A stretch of DNA of 53,844 nt from Galbitalea sp036271875 (GTDB lineage: Bacteria; Actinomycetota; Actinomycetes; Actinomycetales; Microbacteriaceae): positions 1-53,844 of the forward strand of contig DATAZU010000007.1 of assembly GCA_036271875.1 (NCBI GenBank), read 5' to 3'. The position numbers were made by a program, and so were the translations under genes. Every line of letters begins with the position of its first letter. Position 1 is the first letter of the stretch. Shown one piece after another: positions 1-8,949 of the stretch. Under the pieces are notes generated by a model. It had not been told where the DNA came from and ran no database searches. It saw nothing but the letters and a program-made list of their open reading frames with translations.

Positions 1-11
1 ACCATCCGCTT

Positions 12-27
12 TCACCCCCGTGGGTGA
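12..27 (-). terminator. possible weak terminator hairpin after pcrA
   Basis: A 6-bp stem (TCACCC at 12-17, GGGTGA at 22-27) with a 4-base loop lies just beyond the pcrA stop codon. There is no clear T tract on the minus strand and the window edge cuts the context, so this is only a candidate. Confidence 0.3.
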
Positions 28-31
28 GGGC

Positions 32-2488
32 TCAAAGCTTCTCGATGGGCGCGATCTTGACGAGCAGCCGCTTGCGGCCGGCGATGTCGAACTGCACCTC
101 GACCACGGCCTTCGGCGCCACCCCGGTGACCGCCGTGACCCGACCCTCACCGAAGTCCGCATGACGGATGCGATCGCCGGCTGCCAGGGTGAGATCGCCG
201 TTGTCCCGCACCCTGTTGGTGACCGCGCTCGTCCACTCGGTCTTGGGCTTGGGCGCCGGCGGCAGCTGCCCGACGGACTCGCGGAAGCTGAAGCCGCCCT
301 CGCGGCGGGCATTGAGCGCCCGCGGCTGGGTTCCCCCGCGACTCGTCGCGTCTCCGGGCGACTGCTTCCAGTCGATGAGCTCCGCCGGGATCTCCTGCAG
401 ATACCGGCTCGGCATCGCCACGCCTACCTCGCCGAACTGCGCACGCGTCATCGCGAGCGAGACGTACAGGCGACGGCGAGCGCGCGTGATGCCGACGTAG
501 AACAGCCGGCGCTCCTCCGCCGGCCCGCCGACCTCGCCCGCAGACATCTGGTGCGGCAGCAGTCCTTCCTCGACCCCGGTCAGGAACACGGCCTCGTATT
601 CGAGGCCCTTGGCGGTGTGCAGCGTCATGAGCGAGACGGTTCCCGACGAGTCGTCCAGCTCGTCGGCCGCCGCCACCAGCGACACCTCGGTGAGGAAGTC
701 GAGCAGCGTGCCCTCGGGATTGTTCTTCTGGAACTCCTTGGTGACCGAGATGAGTTCCTCAACGTTCTCCGCTCGAGCCTCGTCCTGCGGGTCGCCGGTT
801 TTGCGCAGGGCCTCAACAAATCGCGTGCGCTGCAGCAGCGTGATGAGTACGTCGGCGGGGCCTGCCGGCCGGACCTGCGAGAGGTCGGCGGTCGCACCGA
901 CCTCATCGAGAATCTCGGCGAGCTCGAGGATCGCGCCGGTGACCTTCGGCCCGAGCCCCAACTCACCGGCACTCGCCATCGCCTCACGAAGCGACATGTC
1001 GTTGGTGTCAGCGAACGACTGCAGCGCCGCTTCGGTCGCCGGTCCGATGCCGCGCTTCGGCACGTTCATGACGCGTCGAAGAGCGAGCGCGTCGCGCGGA
1101 TTCGCCACCGTGATCAGATAGCCAAGCGCGTCCTTGATCTCCGCGCGCTCGTAGAACTTTGTGCCTCCGAGCACTCGATAGGGCAGCGCCGAGCGGATGA
1201 AGATCTCCTCGAGCGCTCGCGTCTGTGCGTTGGTGCGATAGAACACCGCGATGTCTTTGTACGCGACGCCGCCGTCGTGCAGCTTGCCGATCTCGTCCGC
1301 GACGAACTGCGCCTCGTCGTGGCCGGAGTAGCCGGTGAATCCGACGATCTTGTCGCCCGCGCCGATCGTCGTGAAGAGCTTCTTGTCCTTGCGATCGAAG
1401 TTGTTCGAGATGACGGAGTTTGCGGCGTCGAGGATATTCTGGGTCGAGCGATAGTTCTGCTCAAGCAGGATCACCTTTGAGTGTGGGAAGTCGTGCTCGA
1501 ACTCGACGATGTTCCGGATGTCCGCCCCACGGAAGGCGTAGATCGACTGGTCCGAGTCGCCGACGACGGTCAGCGAGGCGCCCGGGATCTCACCGCGCGG
1601 ACCTCGACGCGACTTCGTGAACCCGTTCTCCGCCTCGAGATCGTTCGCGGTAGCAGCATCCACCCCTCGGGTCAGTTCGCGAATGAGCGAGTACTGCGCG
1701 TGATTGGTGTCCTGGTACTCGTCGACCAGGATGTGTCGAAATCGACGACGATAGAGCGCCGCGACCGCGGGAAATGCGCGAAAGAGATATACCGTCTGTG
1801 CGATCAGGTCGTCGAAGTCGAACGCGTTGGCGTCGCTCAGCGCCTTGGTGTACCGACGGAAGATCTCGACGAATCCCGCCTCGTTCGGATCGTTGAAGTT
1901 GGCCGAACGGGCATACGACTCAACGTCGGACAGCTCGTTCTTGGCCTTCGAGATCTTGCCGAGAACGTTGCCGACGGTGAACCCGAGTGTGTCGGCATCC
2001 AGCTCCTTGATGATGCGCTTGACCAGCGCACGCGAGTCTGCCGAGTCGTAGATCGTGAAGCTCCTTGTGAACCCGAAATTCTCGGCTTCACGACGGAGGA
2101 TGCGCACACAGGCCGAGTGGAAGGTCGAAATCCACATTCCTTCCGCGCCCTCACGACCGATCAGCGCGCCGACACGATCGCGCATCTCTGCCGCGGCCTT
2201 GTTGGTGAACGTGATCGCGAGGATCTGGCTCGGCCACGCCTCTCGGGTCTGCAACAGCCCGGCAATGCGGCGGGTGAGCACACTGGTCTTGCCCGATCCG
2301 GCGCCGGCGACGATCAGGAGCGACTGCCCCCGGTAGAGCACGGCCTCACGCTGCCGAGGGTTCAGACCCTCGAGAAGCGCTTCGTCGGGAACGGGAGGCG
2401 TGTCGCCGTTTGTCGCGCCCTTTGGCGTCGGACCACCCGGCGACGAACCACCCTGCGCGGGGTCGAAACCATCGAGGACAAACGTCAT
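32..2488 (-). CDS. pcrA: ATP-dependent DNA helicase PcrA/UvrD, superfamily 1A
   Basis: A 3'-5' DNA helicase of 818 residues that acts in nucleotide excision repair, mismatch repair and clearance of replication or transcription conflicts. Visible motifs: Walker A GAGSGKT at residues 62-68; motif Ia TFTNKAAAEMR; motif II DEYQDT at 256-261; motif III GDSDQSIYAFRG near 310-322; motif IV QNYRST near 344; motif V TLHTAKGLEYE; motif VI YVGITRARRRL. The C-terminus (FGEGRV...) matches the Tudor-like domain of actinobacterial PcrA that binds RNA polymerase. About 30 poorly conserved, charged residues (roughly 272-303) sit between motifs II and III. The first 35 residues are Gly/Pro-rich and likely disordered. 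The gene stands alone, 57 bases downstream of the phosphodiesterase gene on the same strand. The family call is secure; PcrA versus another UvrD paralogue rests on the C-terminal domain. Confidence 0.96.
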   Translation of the reverse strand: MTFVLDGFDPAQGGSSPGGPTPKGATNGDTPPVPDEALLEGLNPRQREAVLYRGQSLLIVAGAGSGKTSVLTRRIAGLLQTREAWPSQILAITFTNKAAAEMRDRVGALIGREGAEGMWISTFHSACVRILRREAENFGFTRSFTIYDSADSRALVKRIIKELDADTLGFTVGNVLGKISKAKNELSDVESYARSANFNDPNEAGFVEIFRRYTKALSDANAFDFDDLIAQTVYLFRAFPAVAALYRRRFRHILVDEYQDTNHAQYSLIRELTRGVDAATANDLEAENGFTKSRRGPRGEIPGASLTVVGDSDQSIYAFRGADIRNIVEFEHDFPHSKVILLEQNYRSTQNILDAANSVISNNFDRKDKKLFTTIGAGDKIVGFTGYSGHDEAQFVADEIGKLHDGGVAYKDIAVFYRTNAQTRALEEIFIRSALPYRVLGGTKFYERAEIKDALGYLITVANPRDALALRRVMNVPKRGIGPATEAALQSFADTNDMSLREAMASAGELGLGPKVTGAILELAEILDEVGATADLSQVRPAGPADVLITLLQRTRFVEALRKTGDPQDEARAENVEELISVTKEFQKNNPEGTLLDFLTEVSLVAAADELDDSSGTVSLMTLHTAKGLEYEAVFLTGVEEGLLPHQMSAGEVGGPAEERRLFYVGITRARRRLYVSLAMTRAQFGEVGVAMPSRYLQEIPAELIDWKQSPGDATSRGGTQPRALNARREGGFSFRESVGQLPPAPKPKTEWTSAVTNRVRDNGDLTLAAGDRIRHADFGEGRVTAVTGVAPKAVVEVQFDIAGRKRLLVKIAPIEKL

Positions 2489-2545
2489 AACCGCCCCAGT
2501 CTAGGCCGCCCAACCGACCCTCGATCGGGTGGGGCGCATGGGCTG

Positions 2546-3535
2546 TTAGAGCAGCGCCCGGGCCGCGATTGCGAGGTCGGGTTGGTCGGCGAAAACTCCG
2601 TCGACCCCCGTGCTCATGATCAGCTCGAACTCCCTGCGCCAATCGCCGAGGTCACGCTTTCTCACGCCGTGTCGGAAGTTTCGCTCCAAGAAACGATTCT
2701 CCGCACGCAGGGTCCAGACGAAGGTTTCCAGGCCGTGTGAGCGGGCGCGCGCGGGCAGGTCTGTTGCTCCCGTCACGGCCCCGCTCGCATCCGTCTGGAG
2801 CAGGAGCGCCTTGTCCACGCTGACCCCGTCGACCTCGTTGGCAAGACGTGCCAGCCCCGCATCGGTCAGGTAGTCGGCGAAGGTGCGGGCCTGTGAACCG
2901 AACTGCGCCACCTGGTCAGCGGGCGATCCGGATGCCTCGGCCAGAAACGTTACCCTGCCGGGTACGTTGAGCTCCTGGACTTTCGTCAGGGCGCCCTGCT
3001 CGAACGATTCGACGATGAGGTTGCTCGGGCGCGCCCACTGCGCGATCTCCGAGGCAAACATCTCTTCGAGTGCCAGACCCGCGCTGTCGAAGTACGTCGT
3101 GTGTTTGAGTTCCGCAACCATGACCACAGGGCGCGCCGCGTTGTTCAGGATGTCGACCAGGTCCGTGAGCCGAAGGATCCCCTGTTGACCGTCGAATTTC
3201 GCGTTCGCCGGTCGAACTGTCGCCAATCGTTCCCGCGCCCGCAGCGTGGCCAGTTCGGCCCAGGCGAAGTCTTCCGTGAACCACCCGGTGTGGTTCACGC
3301 CATCAACCGTTTTCGTTGTCTTCCGGTCCGCGAACTCGGGGCGCGACGCAACATCCGTCGTCCCGGAAATTTCGTTCTCGTGGCGAATGACGAGCACACC
3401 GTCCTTGGTTGCGACGAGATCGGGCTCGACCGCATCCGCTCCCTGGGCAATCGCCAACTGGTACGCGGCCGCCGTGTGTTCTGGGCGGTAGCCGCTGGCA
3501 CCGCGGTGTGCGATGACGAGTGGTCGTGTGCTCAT
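2546..3535 (-). CDS. glpQ: glycerophosphodiester phosphodiesterase (GDPD/GlpQ family)
   Basis: Predicted to hydrolyse glycerophosphodiesters to glycerol-3-phosphate and an alcohol, which would feed the GlpD encoded at about 11-12.7 kb. The 329-residue protein opens with the family signature: HRGASGYRPEHT holds the catalytic His, followed by an E-P-D metal-binding motif and IRHE. It ends in the typical DGVFADQPD. The reading frame stays open upstream to 3628, but ATG 3535 (MSTRPLVIAHRG) puts the catalytic His a few residues from the start, as is usual, and the upstream extension is not conserved-looking. No signal peptide is visible, so the enzyme appears cytoplasmic. The next gene is divergent, only 33 bases away, so both promoters must share this gap or overlap coding sequence. 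The glpQ symbol is by family only. Confidence 0.93.
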   Translation of the reverse strand: MSTRPLVIAHRGASGYRPEHTAAAYQLAIAQGADAVEPDLVATKDGVLVIRHENEISGTTDVASRPEFADRKTTKTVDGVNHTGWFTEDFAWAELATLRARERLATVRPANAKFDGQQGILRLTDLVDILNNAARPVVMVAELKHTTYFDSAGLALEEMFASEIAQWARPSNLIVESFEQGALTKVQELNVPGRVTFLAEASGSPADQVAQFGSQARTFADYLTDAGLARLANEVDGVSVDKALLLQTDASGAVTGATDLPARARSHGLETFVWTLRAENRFLERNFRHGVRKRDLGDWRREFELIMSTGVDGVFADQPDLAIAARALL

Positions 3536-3568
3536 TCGCGAAACGCTACCCCAATACAATCGAAGGAT

Positions 3569-3802
3569 ATGGAGACGTGTGCTGGCTGCGGATCTCCCCT
3601 CGCGCCGAACTGGAAATTCTGCGTGCACTGCGGGATCGCGGTGGAACGACCGGACATTCCCGGCGCGATCCGACCGGTTGCCTCTGGCGTAGTCGATTCA
3701 CGCAAACGCAATAGGGGTCTCCTGCTCGGCGGCATTGGGGTCTTCCTCGTCGGCATCGCGCTGCTCGTCGTCGCCATCGTGATTTTCACCCGGTCGGCGT
3801 AG
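3569..3802 (+). CDS. small zinc-ribbon membrane protein
   Basis: A 77-residue protein. Residues 4-22 hold a CxxC...CxxC zinc ribbon (CAGCG then FCVHCG), a type seen at the N-termini of many small actinobacterial membrane proteins. A basic linker (RKRNRG) leads to a single transmembrane helix at about 50-73 and a short external tail. It probably exposes the zinc ribbon to the cytoplasm (positive-inside rule). Function is unknown. The ATG at 3569 begins directly with the zinc ribbon; a longer open frame upstream overlaps the divergent phosphodiesterase gene and is not needed. It ends 3 bases before the next gene and is likely co-transcribed with it. Confidence 0.8.
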   Translation: METCAGCGSPLAPNWKFCVHCGIAVERPDIPGAIRPVASGVVDSRKRNRGLLLGGIGVFLVGIALLVVAIVIFTRSA

Positions 3803-3805
3803 ATC

Positions 3806-4291
3806 GTGGCCGCGTTCACGGAACCGACGCGGCGGCACACGCTACGTTGGGGGACGTATCTCGGGCGCTATCTCGCCGGGCTCGCCTACATCGCGGCGGG
3901 GACGGTCATCCTTCTGAGTTCGAACACCTATGCCCTGGGGTTTCTGCTCCTCGGCACGATTGCGCATGTCGCGGGCTGGTTCCTGCTTCCGGCCACCGGC
4001 GCGAGACGGTTGATTGCGTTCGGCCCCAGCCTCATTGCGATTTTCCTCATGTTGACCGGGCCACAGATCCTGTTCGTGATGGCCGCGGTCTTGTTTGGCT
4101 GGCTTCTGGTCCGTGAGCGGCCACTGCGCAGCTACGTCGTGCTCATATTTCCGATCTTCAGCGGCGTGATCATGGCGTATTCGTTTCACTCGAACCAGGA
4201 CGAGCCGGTGGCGTTCGGCATCGAGTGCGTTGTGGTCGGCGCATCCGCGTGGCTGGCCCGCTTTCTCGACGCGACCCGCAAAACTCCGTGA
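3806..4291 (+). CDS. integral membrane protein of unknown function
   Basis: A 161-residue protein starting with GTG 3806, just after the zinc-ribbon gene. About five hydrophobic helices are visible (near residues 18-37, 39-60, 64-95, 98-116 and 122-140), with almost no soluble domain. No catalytic or binding motif is recognised. The tight coupling to the upstream zinc-ribbon membrane protein suggests that they work together, perhaps as a membrane pair, but this is inference. The stop codon lies inside the left arm of a 28-bp perfect inverted repeat, so the last codons are also part of a structured element. Confidence 0.75.
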   Translation: MAAFTEPTRRHTLRWGTYLGRYLAGLAYIAAGTVILLSSNTYALGFLLLGTIAHVAGWFLLPATGARRLIAFGPSLIAIFLMLTGPQILFVMAAVLFGWLLVRERPLRSYVVLIFPIFSGVIMAYSFHSNQDEPVAFGIECVVVGASAWLARFLDATRKTP

Positions 4292-4354
4292 GAGGTCCCA
4301 ATCGACCCATAAAAGAACGACTTTAAGGGTCGATTGGGACCTCTCACGGAGTTT
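4281..4354. repeat. 28-bp perfect inverted repeat over a stop codon
   Basis: The left arm 4281-4308 and right arm 4327-4354 are exact reverse complements (outer end AAACTCCGTGAGAGG), separated by an 18-base AT-rich loop. The left arm includes the stop codon (4289-4291) of the membrane-protein gene. The right arm ends about 40 bases before the PadR start. It could be a strong terminator for the upstream pair, but there is no clear T tract, and a 28-bp perfect stem is much longer than usual for terminators. The outer word TCCGTGAGRGG recurs at 30508-30570. Confidence 0.9.
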
Positions 4355-4361
4355 TCGATGG

Positions 4362-4396
4362 TTGATATATATCGGACATCGTACTATGTTGGCCGC
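4362..4396 (+). promoter_or_regulatory. putative promoter and operator of the PadR gene, possibly leaderless
   Basis: TTGATA at 4362-4367 and TATGTT at 4385-4390 are 17 bases apart and fit a sigma-70-type promoter. The predicted transcription start would fall at or near the ATG at 4397, implying a leaderless mRNA; no Shine-Dalgarno sequence is visible. The palindrome GATATATATC (4364-4373) overlaps the -35 element. AT-rich palindromes of this kind are typical PadR operators, so autorepression is plausible. Confidence 0.5.
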
Positions 4397-4750
4397 ATGA
4401 CGACTCAAGAGATGCGCGAGCCAACGTTCTTCGTTCTGGCGTCGCTGGCGAATGGCCGTAAGCACGGCTACGGAATCATCAAAGATGCAGAGGAGCTGTC
4501 CGATGGTCGCGTCAGGCTCAGGGTCGGGACGCTATACGCAGCGCTCGACCGGCTTCAGACCGAGGGCCTCGTTTCGACCGCGGGGGACGAAGTGGTCGCG
4601 GGTCGCCTTCGCCGCTACTTCGAGTTGACCGACAGGGGCGCAGAGTCGCTGATGGCCGAGGCTGAGCGCCAGGCCGCAAACGCCGAGCGCGCGCGCGAAC
4701 GGCTCACGAAGCGAGCAGTCCGGGTCGCGACACAGGTGGCGACCGCGTGA
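4397..4750 (+). CDS. PadR-family transcriptional regulator
   Basis: A 117-residue winged-helix regulator. The signature is clear: REPTFFVLASLANGRKHGYGI, then a recognition-helix region with RVGTLYAALDRL, then a wing ending in RRYFELTDRG, followed by an Ala/Arg-rich C-terminal helix for dimerisation. PadR proteins repress their own operon until a ligand or stress signal is sensed. The start at ATG 4397 places the winged helix at the N-terminus; the open frame goes further up but would run through the inverted repeat. Its stop overlaps the start of the next gene (GTGA), so it is translationally coupled to that membrane protein, its probable regulatory target. Confidence 0.9.
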   Translation: MTTQEMREPTFFVLASLANGRKHGYGIIKDAEELSDGRVRLRVGTLYAALDRLQTEGLVSTAGDEVVAGRLRRYFELTDRGAESLMAEAERQAANAERARERLTKRAVRVATQVATA

Positions 4751-5727
4751 GCGCGCTCGAACAGGCGTACCGCAGCGCGCTGGGCTGGTACCCAAAGAAG
4801 TGGCGCAGCCGAAACGGTGCCGCTGTACTCGGAACACTCCTCGACCAGGCGGAGGCCGAACAGCGAACCGCGCCCGCCCGCGGCGAACTCTCGAACCTGC
4901 GCCACAGCGCCATCCTGGCGCGCTTCGCATTCCCGGGCCGGATGATTCCTGCCGCCGTTCGCCGGCGCGCCGGTGTTGCGACCCTGGGACTCGGATTCGC
5001 CATCTCGACGGTCGGGCTGTTATACGGGGGCTTTACCTGGGCGCAGGCGATTGTCGACGGCTCCTATCAGCGGGTCTGGCTGATCAGTGCCCTCGGACAA
5101 GTACTCATCGCCGGTCAGGGCGTTTACCTCTTGTGGTTCGCGGCGGGCATCGCCGCGATGATCGGCCTGCGCCGAGTCGCGATCGCGCTACTGGCCGCAT
5201 TTCTTCCGGCCTCAATCGTTTGGCCGACCATCGCATGGCATCTTGGCCTTCTTGGCCATCCAGGCGCCGTAACCCTCGGATTCCTGGACCTGCTCGCGAT
5301 CATCACGATCGCCGGCCTGGCCGTTCGACCGCCTCGTCTTCGCTCGGGCGCAACCGTCACATCCGTAGCCGCCATCGCGATCATCGTTGGGACCAACTGG
5401 TTGCAAACCGCCAGTCACGGATACTGGGGGAACGGAGCGAACAATGTCGACTTCTTCTGGGCACCCCTCGCGATCTGGCTGGTCTTCCTCGGAATCCCGC
5501 TCGCGTTGCTCCTCACCGTCGTCTTCTCTCGGCTCGGAAATCGAGCGTTGGCCGGAAGCGTTGTCCTTGCCGCCGCGCCGATCGTTCCCCTGGGACTCCT
5601 GGCCTTCACGTGGCGGGATGACGTACCCGCCCTCGCGAGCATCCTCGCCGTCGCCATCGTCGGAGCCGCTCTGCTCGTCGGCTTCTTGCGCCTGCTCGGA
5701 CTGAGGGTGACGATCACCCGCAGGTAG
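4747..5727 (+). CDS. membrane protein co-transcribed with PadR regulator
   Basis: A 326-residue protein starting with GTG 4747, overlapping the PadR stop by 4 bases. The first 60 residues are soluble and amphipathic (including ALGWYPKKWRSRNG). This motif is common at the N-terminus of actinobacterial membrane proteins that pair with PadR regulators. Eight or so transmembrane helices follow. No ATPase or transporter signature is seen, so a transport role is not supported. The gene pair resembles widespread PadR-plus-membrane-protein modules thought to respond to envelope stress, but the ligand is unknown. The two-copy 70-bp repeat begins about 55 bases after the stop. Confidence 0.8.
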   Translation: MSALEQAYRSALGWYPKKWRSRNGAAVLGTLLDQAEAEQRTAPARGELSNLRHSAILARFAFPGRMIPAAVRRRAGVATLGLGFAISTVGLLYGGFTWAQAIVDGSYQRVWLISALGQVLIAGQGVYLLWFAAGIAAMIGLRRVAIALLAAFLPASIVWPTIAWHLGLLGHPGAVTLGFLDLLAIITIAGLAVRPPRLRSGATVTSVAAIAIIVGTNWLQTASHGYWGNGANNVDFFWAPLAIWLVFLGIPLALLLTVVFSRLGNRALAGSVVLAAAPIVPLGLLAFTWRDDVPALASILAVAIVGAALLVGFLRLLGLRVTITRR

Positions 5728-5783
5728 GTCTCGACACCGGCGATGTCGTCAGGCGCCACCCGACTACCGGCTTAGGTTGCGGA

Positions 5784-5921
5784 TGCCGGCCGCCGAGACG
5801 GCGGCCGGAGTGACGCCCGCGAAGGCCAGAAATGGCCCCACTCTTTGCGCGTCTGCCGGCCGCCGAGACGGCGGCCGGAGTGACGCCCGCGAAGGCCAGA
5901 AATGGCCTTCGCCTTTGGGCG

Positions 5922-5923
<2 letters not shown>
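5784..5923. repeat. two tandem copies of a 70-bp unit beside guaA
   Basis: Copy 1 spans 5784-5853 and copy 2 spans 5854-5923. The first 54 bases are identical (5784-5837 and 5854-5907); the last 16 have diverged. Each copy holds an internal hairpin (CCGGCCGCC, GAGA loop, GGCGGCCGG). The second copy ends within the guaA stop codon. Convergent genes flank it, so it occupies the shared 3' region. Confidence 0.9.

Positions 5924-5925
<2 letters not shown>
5880..5925. terminator. long hairpin at guaA stop, likely bidirectional terminator
   Basis: Stem GTGACGCCC (5880-5888) with GGGCGTCAC (5917-5925), continued by GCGAAGGCC (5889-5897) with GGCCTTCGC (5904-5912). The loop is AGAAAT and there is a CTTT bulge at 5913-5916. 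The structure overlaps the guaA stop codon (5922-5924) and sits between convergent genes, as expected for a shared terminator. It lacks an obvious U tract. Confidence 0.6.
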
Positions 5926-7556
<1,631 letters not shown>

Positions 7557-8120
7557 CCATTCTGGCAGCAGTCGCGGGTGTGGATGCGTTCGAACCGTTC
7601 TCGAGATCGGCAAGTTCGCGACGAGCGCGTTTTGCGACGAAGTGTTCCGCGATGAACGACAGGAAGGGAACGACTCCGCCGAGGGCGATGAGGATGAACA
7701 TCGGGAACGGCCAGCGCATGCGGGACCACAGCGTGAAGTCCGAGATCAGGTAGACGACGTAGAACCAGCCGTGCACGATGAGGATGCCGATGCTGAGGTT
7801 GACCCCCGTCAGATCGGGCGACTTCCCGAGGCTGGGGTAGTAGTTGACCAGCCCGATGAATCCGCTTGAGCCGCCGAGCTGAACCTGGTAATCGAAGATG
7901 TATTTCAGAACCATCTCAACGACAAGGAGGAGCAGGAAGGTTCCGGTCACGTACGAGCAGACCTTGTAGATCTTGAGTGCGCTGCGGATGAGCGGAATCG
8001 TCTCGGACTTCGGCTTGTAGGTCGTCGCGATGAGGGAAGACAGGGATGGCATGGCGTCAGTGTACGACCGGACGCGCCTAGTTAGCTGGGGGTGGGCTGG
8101 CGGAGTGCACGCTGCCAGGA

Positions 8121-8894
8121 CTAGTAGTGTGCGCGACCCGGATTAATCACACCGGCGGCGTCGTTGGCGACTTCTTCCTCGCGCTCCCACGCGTCCTTCA
8201 CCAGCCGATACCAGAGGTAGATCGCGAATCCGGCGAACAACGCCCACTCGATCGCGTAGAAGACGTTGAGCCAATCGAGCGTCACATCGTTGACCGGACG
8301 CACCGACTGGATGGCGGTAAGGCCAGCCGGTGCCGTGCGATCCACGATGTACCCGCCGTAGGTCGTGGGAGTGACGACCTTCCACTCATTGATCAGCCAC
8401 GGGATGGAGACGACGCTGCGCTTGTCGTGCTCGAAGTCGTTCTGGTCGGGTGGCTCTGTCGGCTGATAGCGGCCGACGATCGGCGCGGTCGGCGCGCCGG
8501 ATCTCAGGATGCCAGCTTCGGCATCCGCCTTCGCCTTGCTCCTGGTCCAGCCGAGCGCGACGGCGACGCTGGACCCATTCTTCGCGACAACGTGACCGAG
8601 AACCCAGTATCCGGTCACGCCGAAGTTCACCCGATCACTGATGACGTAGGTATCCCCCACAACGCGGCGACCGACGACGCTGACCATCTGTCCGGCCGCG
8701 CGGTCGGTGACTTCCTTCTGCGGAGTCGCGACCGAGGACAGCGGCATGACCTTCTCGGTCGGCAGCTTGACGACGGTCGCGGTCTGCACGGCGCGACCGA
8801 CCTGCCACTGGCCGAGGGCCGCAAATCCGGCCGCAATCCCGAGCGCCAGCACCAGCGCGGCAATCCAACGGGGACGCCGGGCTACGCTCCACAC
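8121..8894 (-). CDS. SURF1-family membrane protein
   Basis: A 257-residue protein with the SURF1 layout: an N-terminal transmembrane helix (near 10-30) ending in GQWQVGRA, a large extracytoplasmic domain (VVGDTYVISDRV, GYWVLGHVV, VALGWTR) and a C-terminal transmembrane helix (FYAIEWALFAGFAIYLWYR). SURF1 proteins assist assembly of the haem-copper cytochrome c oxidase, probably by handling haem a. The usual conserved residues (W/Y after the first helix, LGW, ENA/FYAIEW at the end) are present. It lies between the DUF3817 gene and the antiporter gene on the same strand. No oxidase subunit is encoded in the window. Confidence 0.92.
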   Translation of the reverse strand: MWSVARRPRWIAALVLALGIAAGFAALGQWQVGRAVQTATVVKLPTEKVMPLSSVATPQKEVTDRAAGQMVSVVGRRVVGDTYVISDRVNFGVTGYWVLGHVVAKNGSSVAVALGWTRSKAKADAEAGILRSGAPTAPIVGRYQPTEPPDQNDFEHDKRSVVSIPWLINEWKVVTPTTYGGYIVDRTAPAGLTAIQSVRPVNDVTLDWLNVFYAIEWALFAGFAIYLWYRLVKDAWEREEEVANDAAGVINPGRAHY

Positions 8895-8949
8895 GGGCTG
8901 GGTCTCCTAATCGACAATCCGACACTGCGCCGAGGCGGCTGGCGCGAAC

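Noticed and set aside
20..1480. 486-codon open frame antisense to pcrA
   Set aside because: High-GC codon bias creates long antisense frames; the sequence is Arg/Leu/Asp-rich with no family motif, while the opposite strand encodes a complete helicase.
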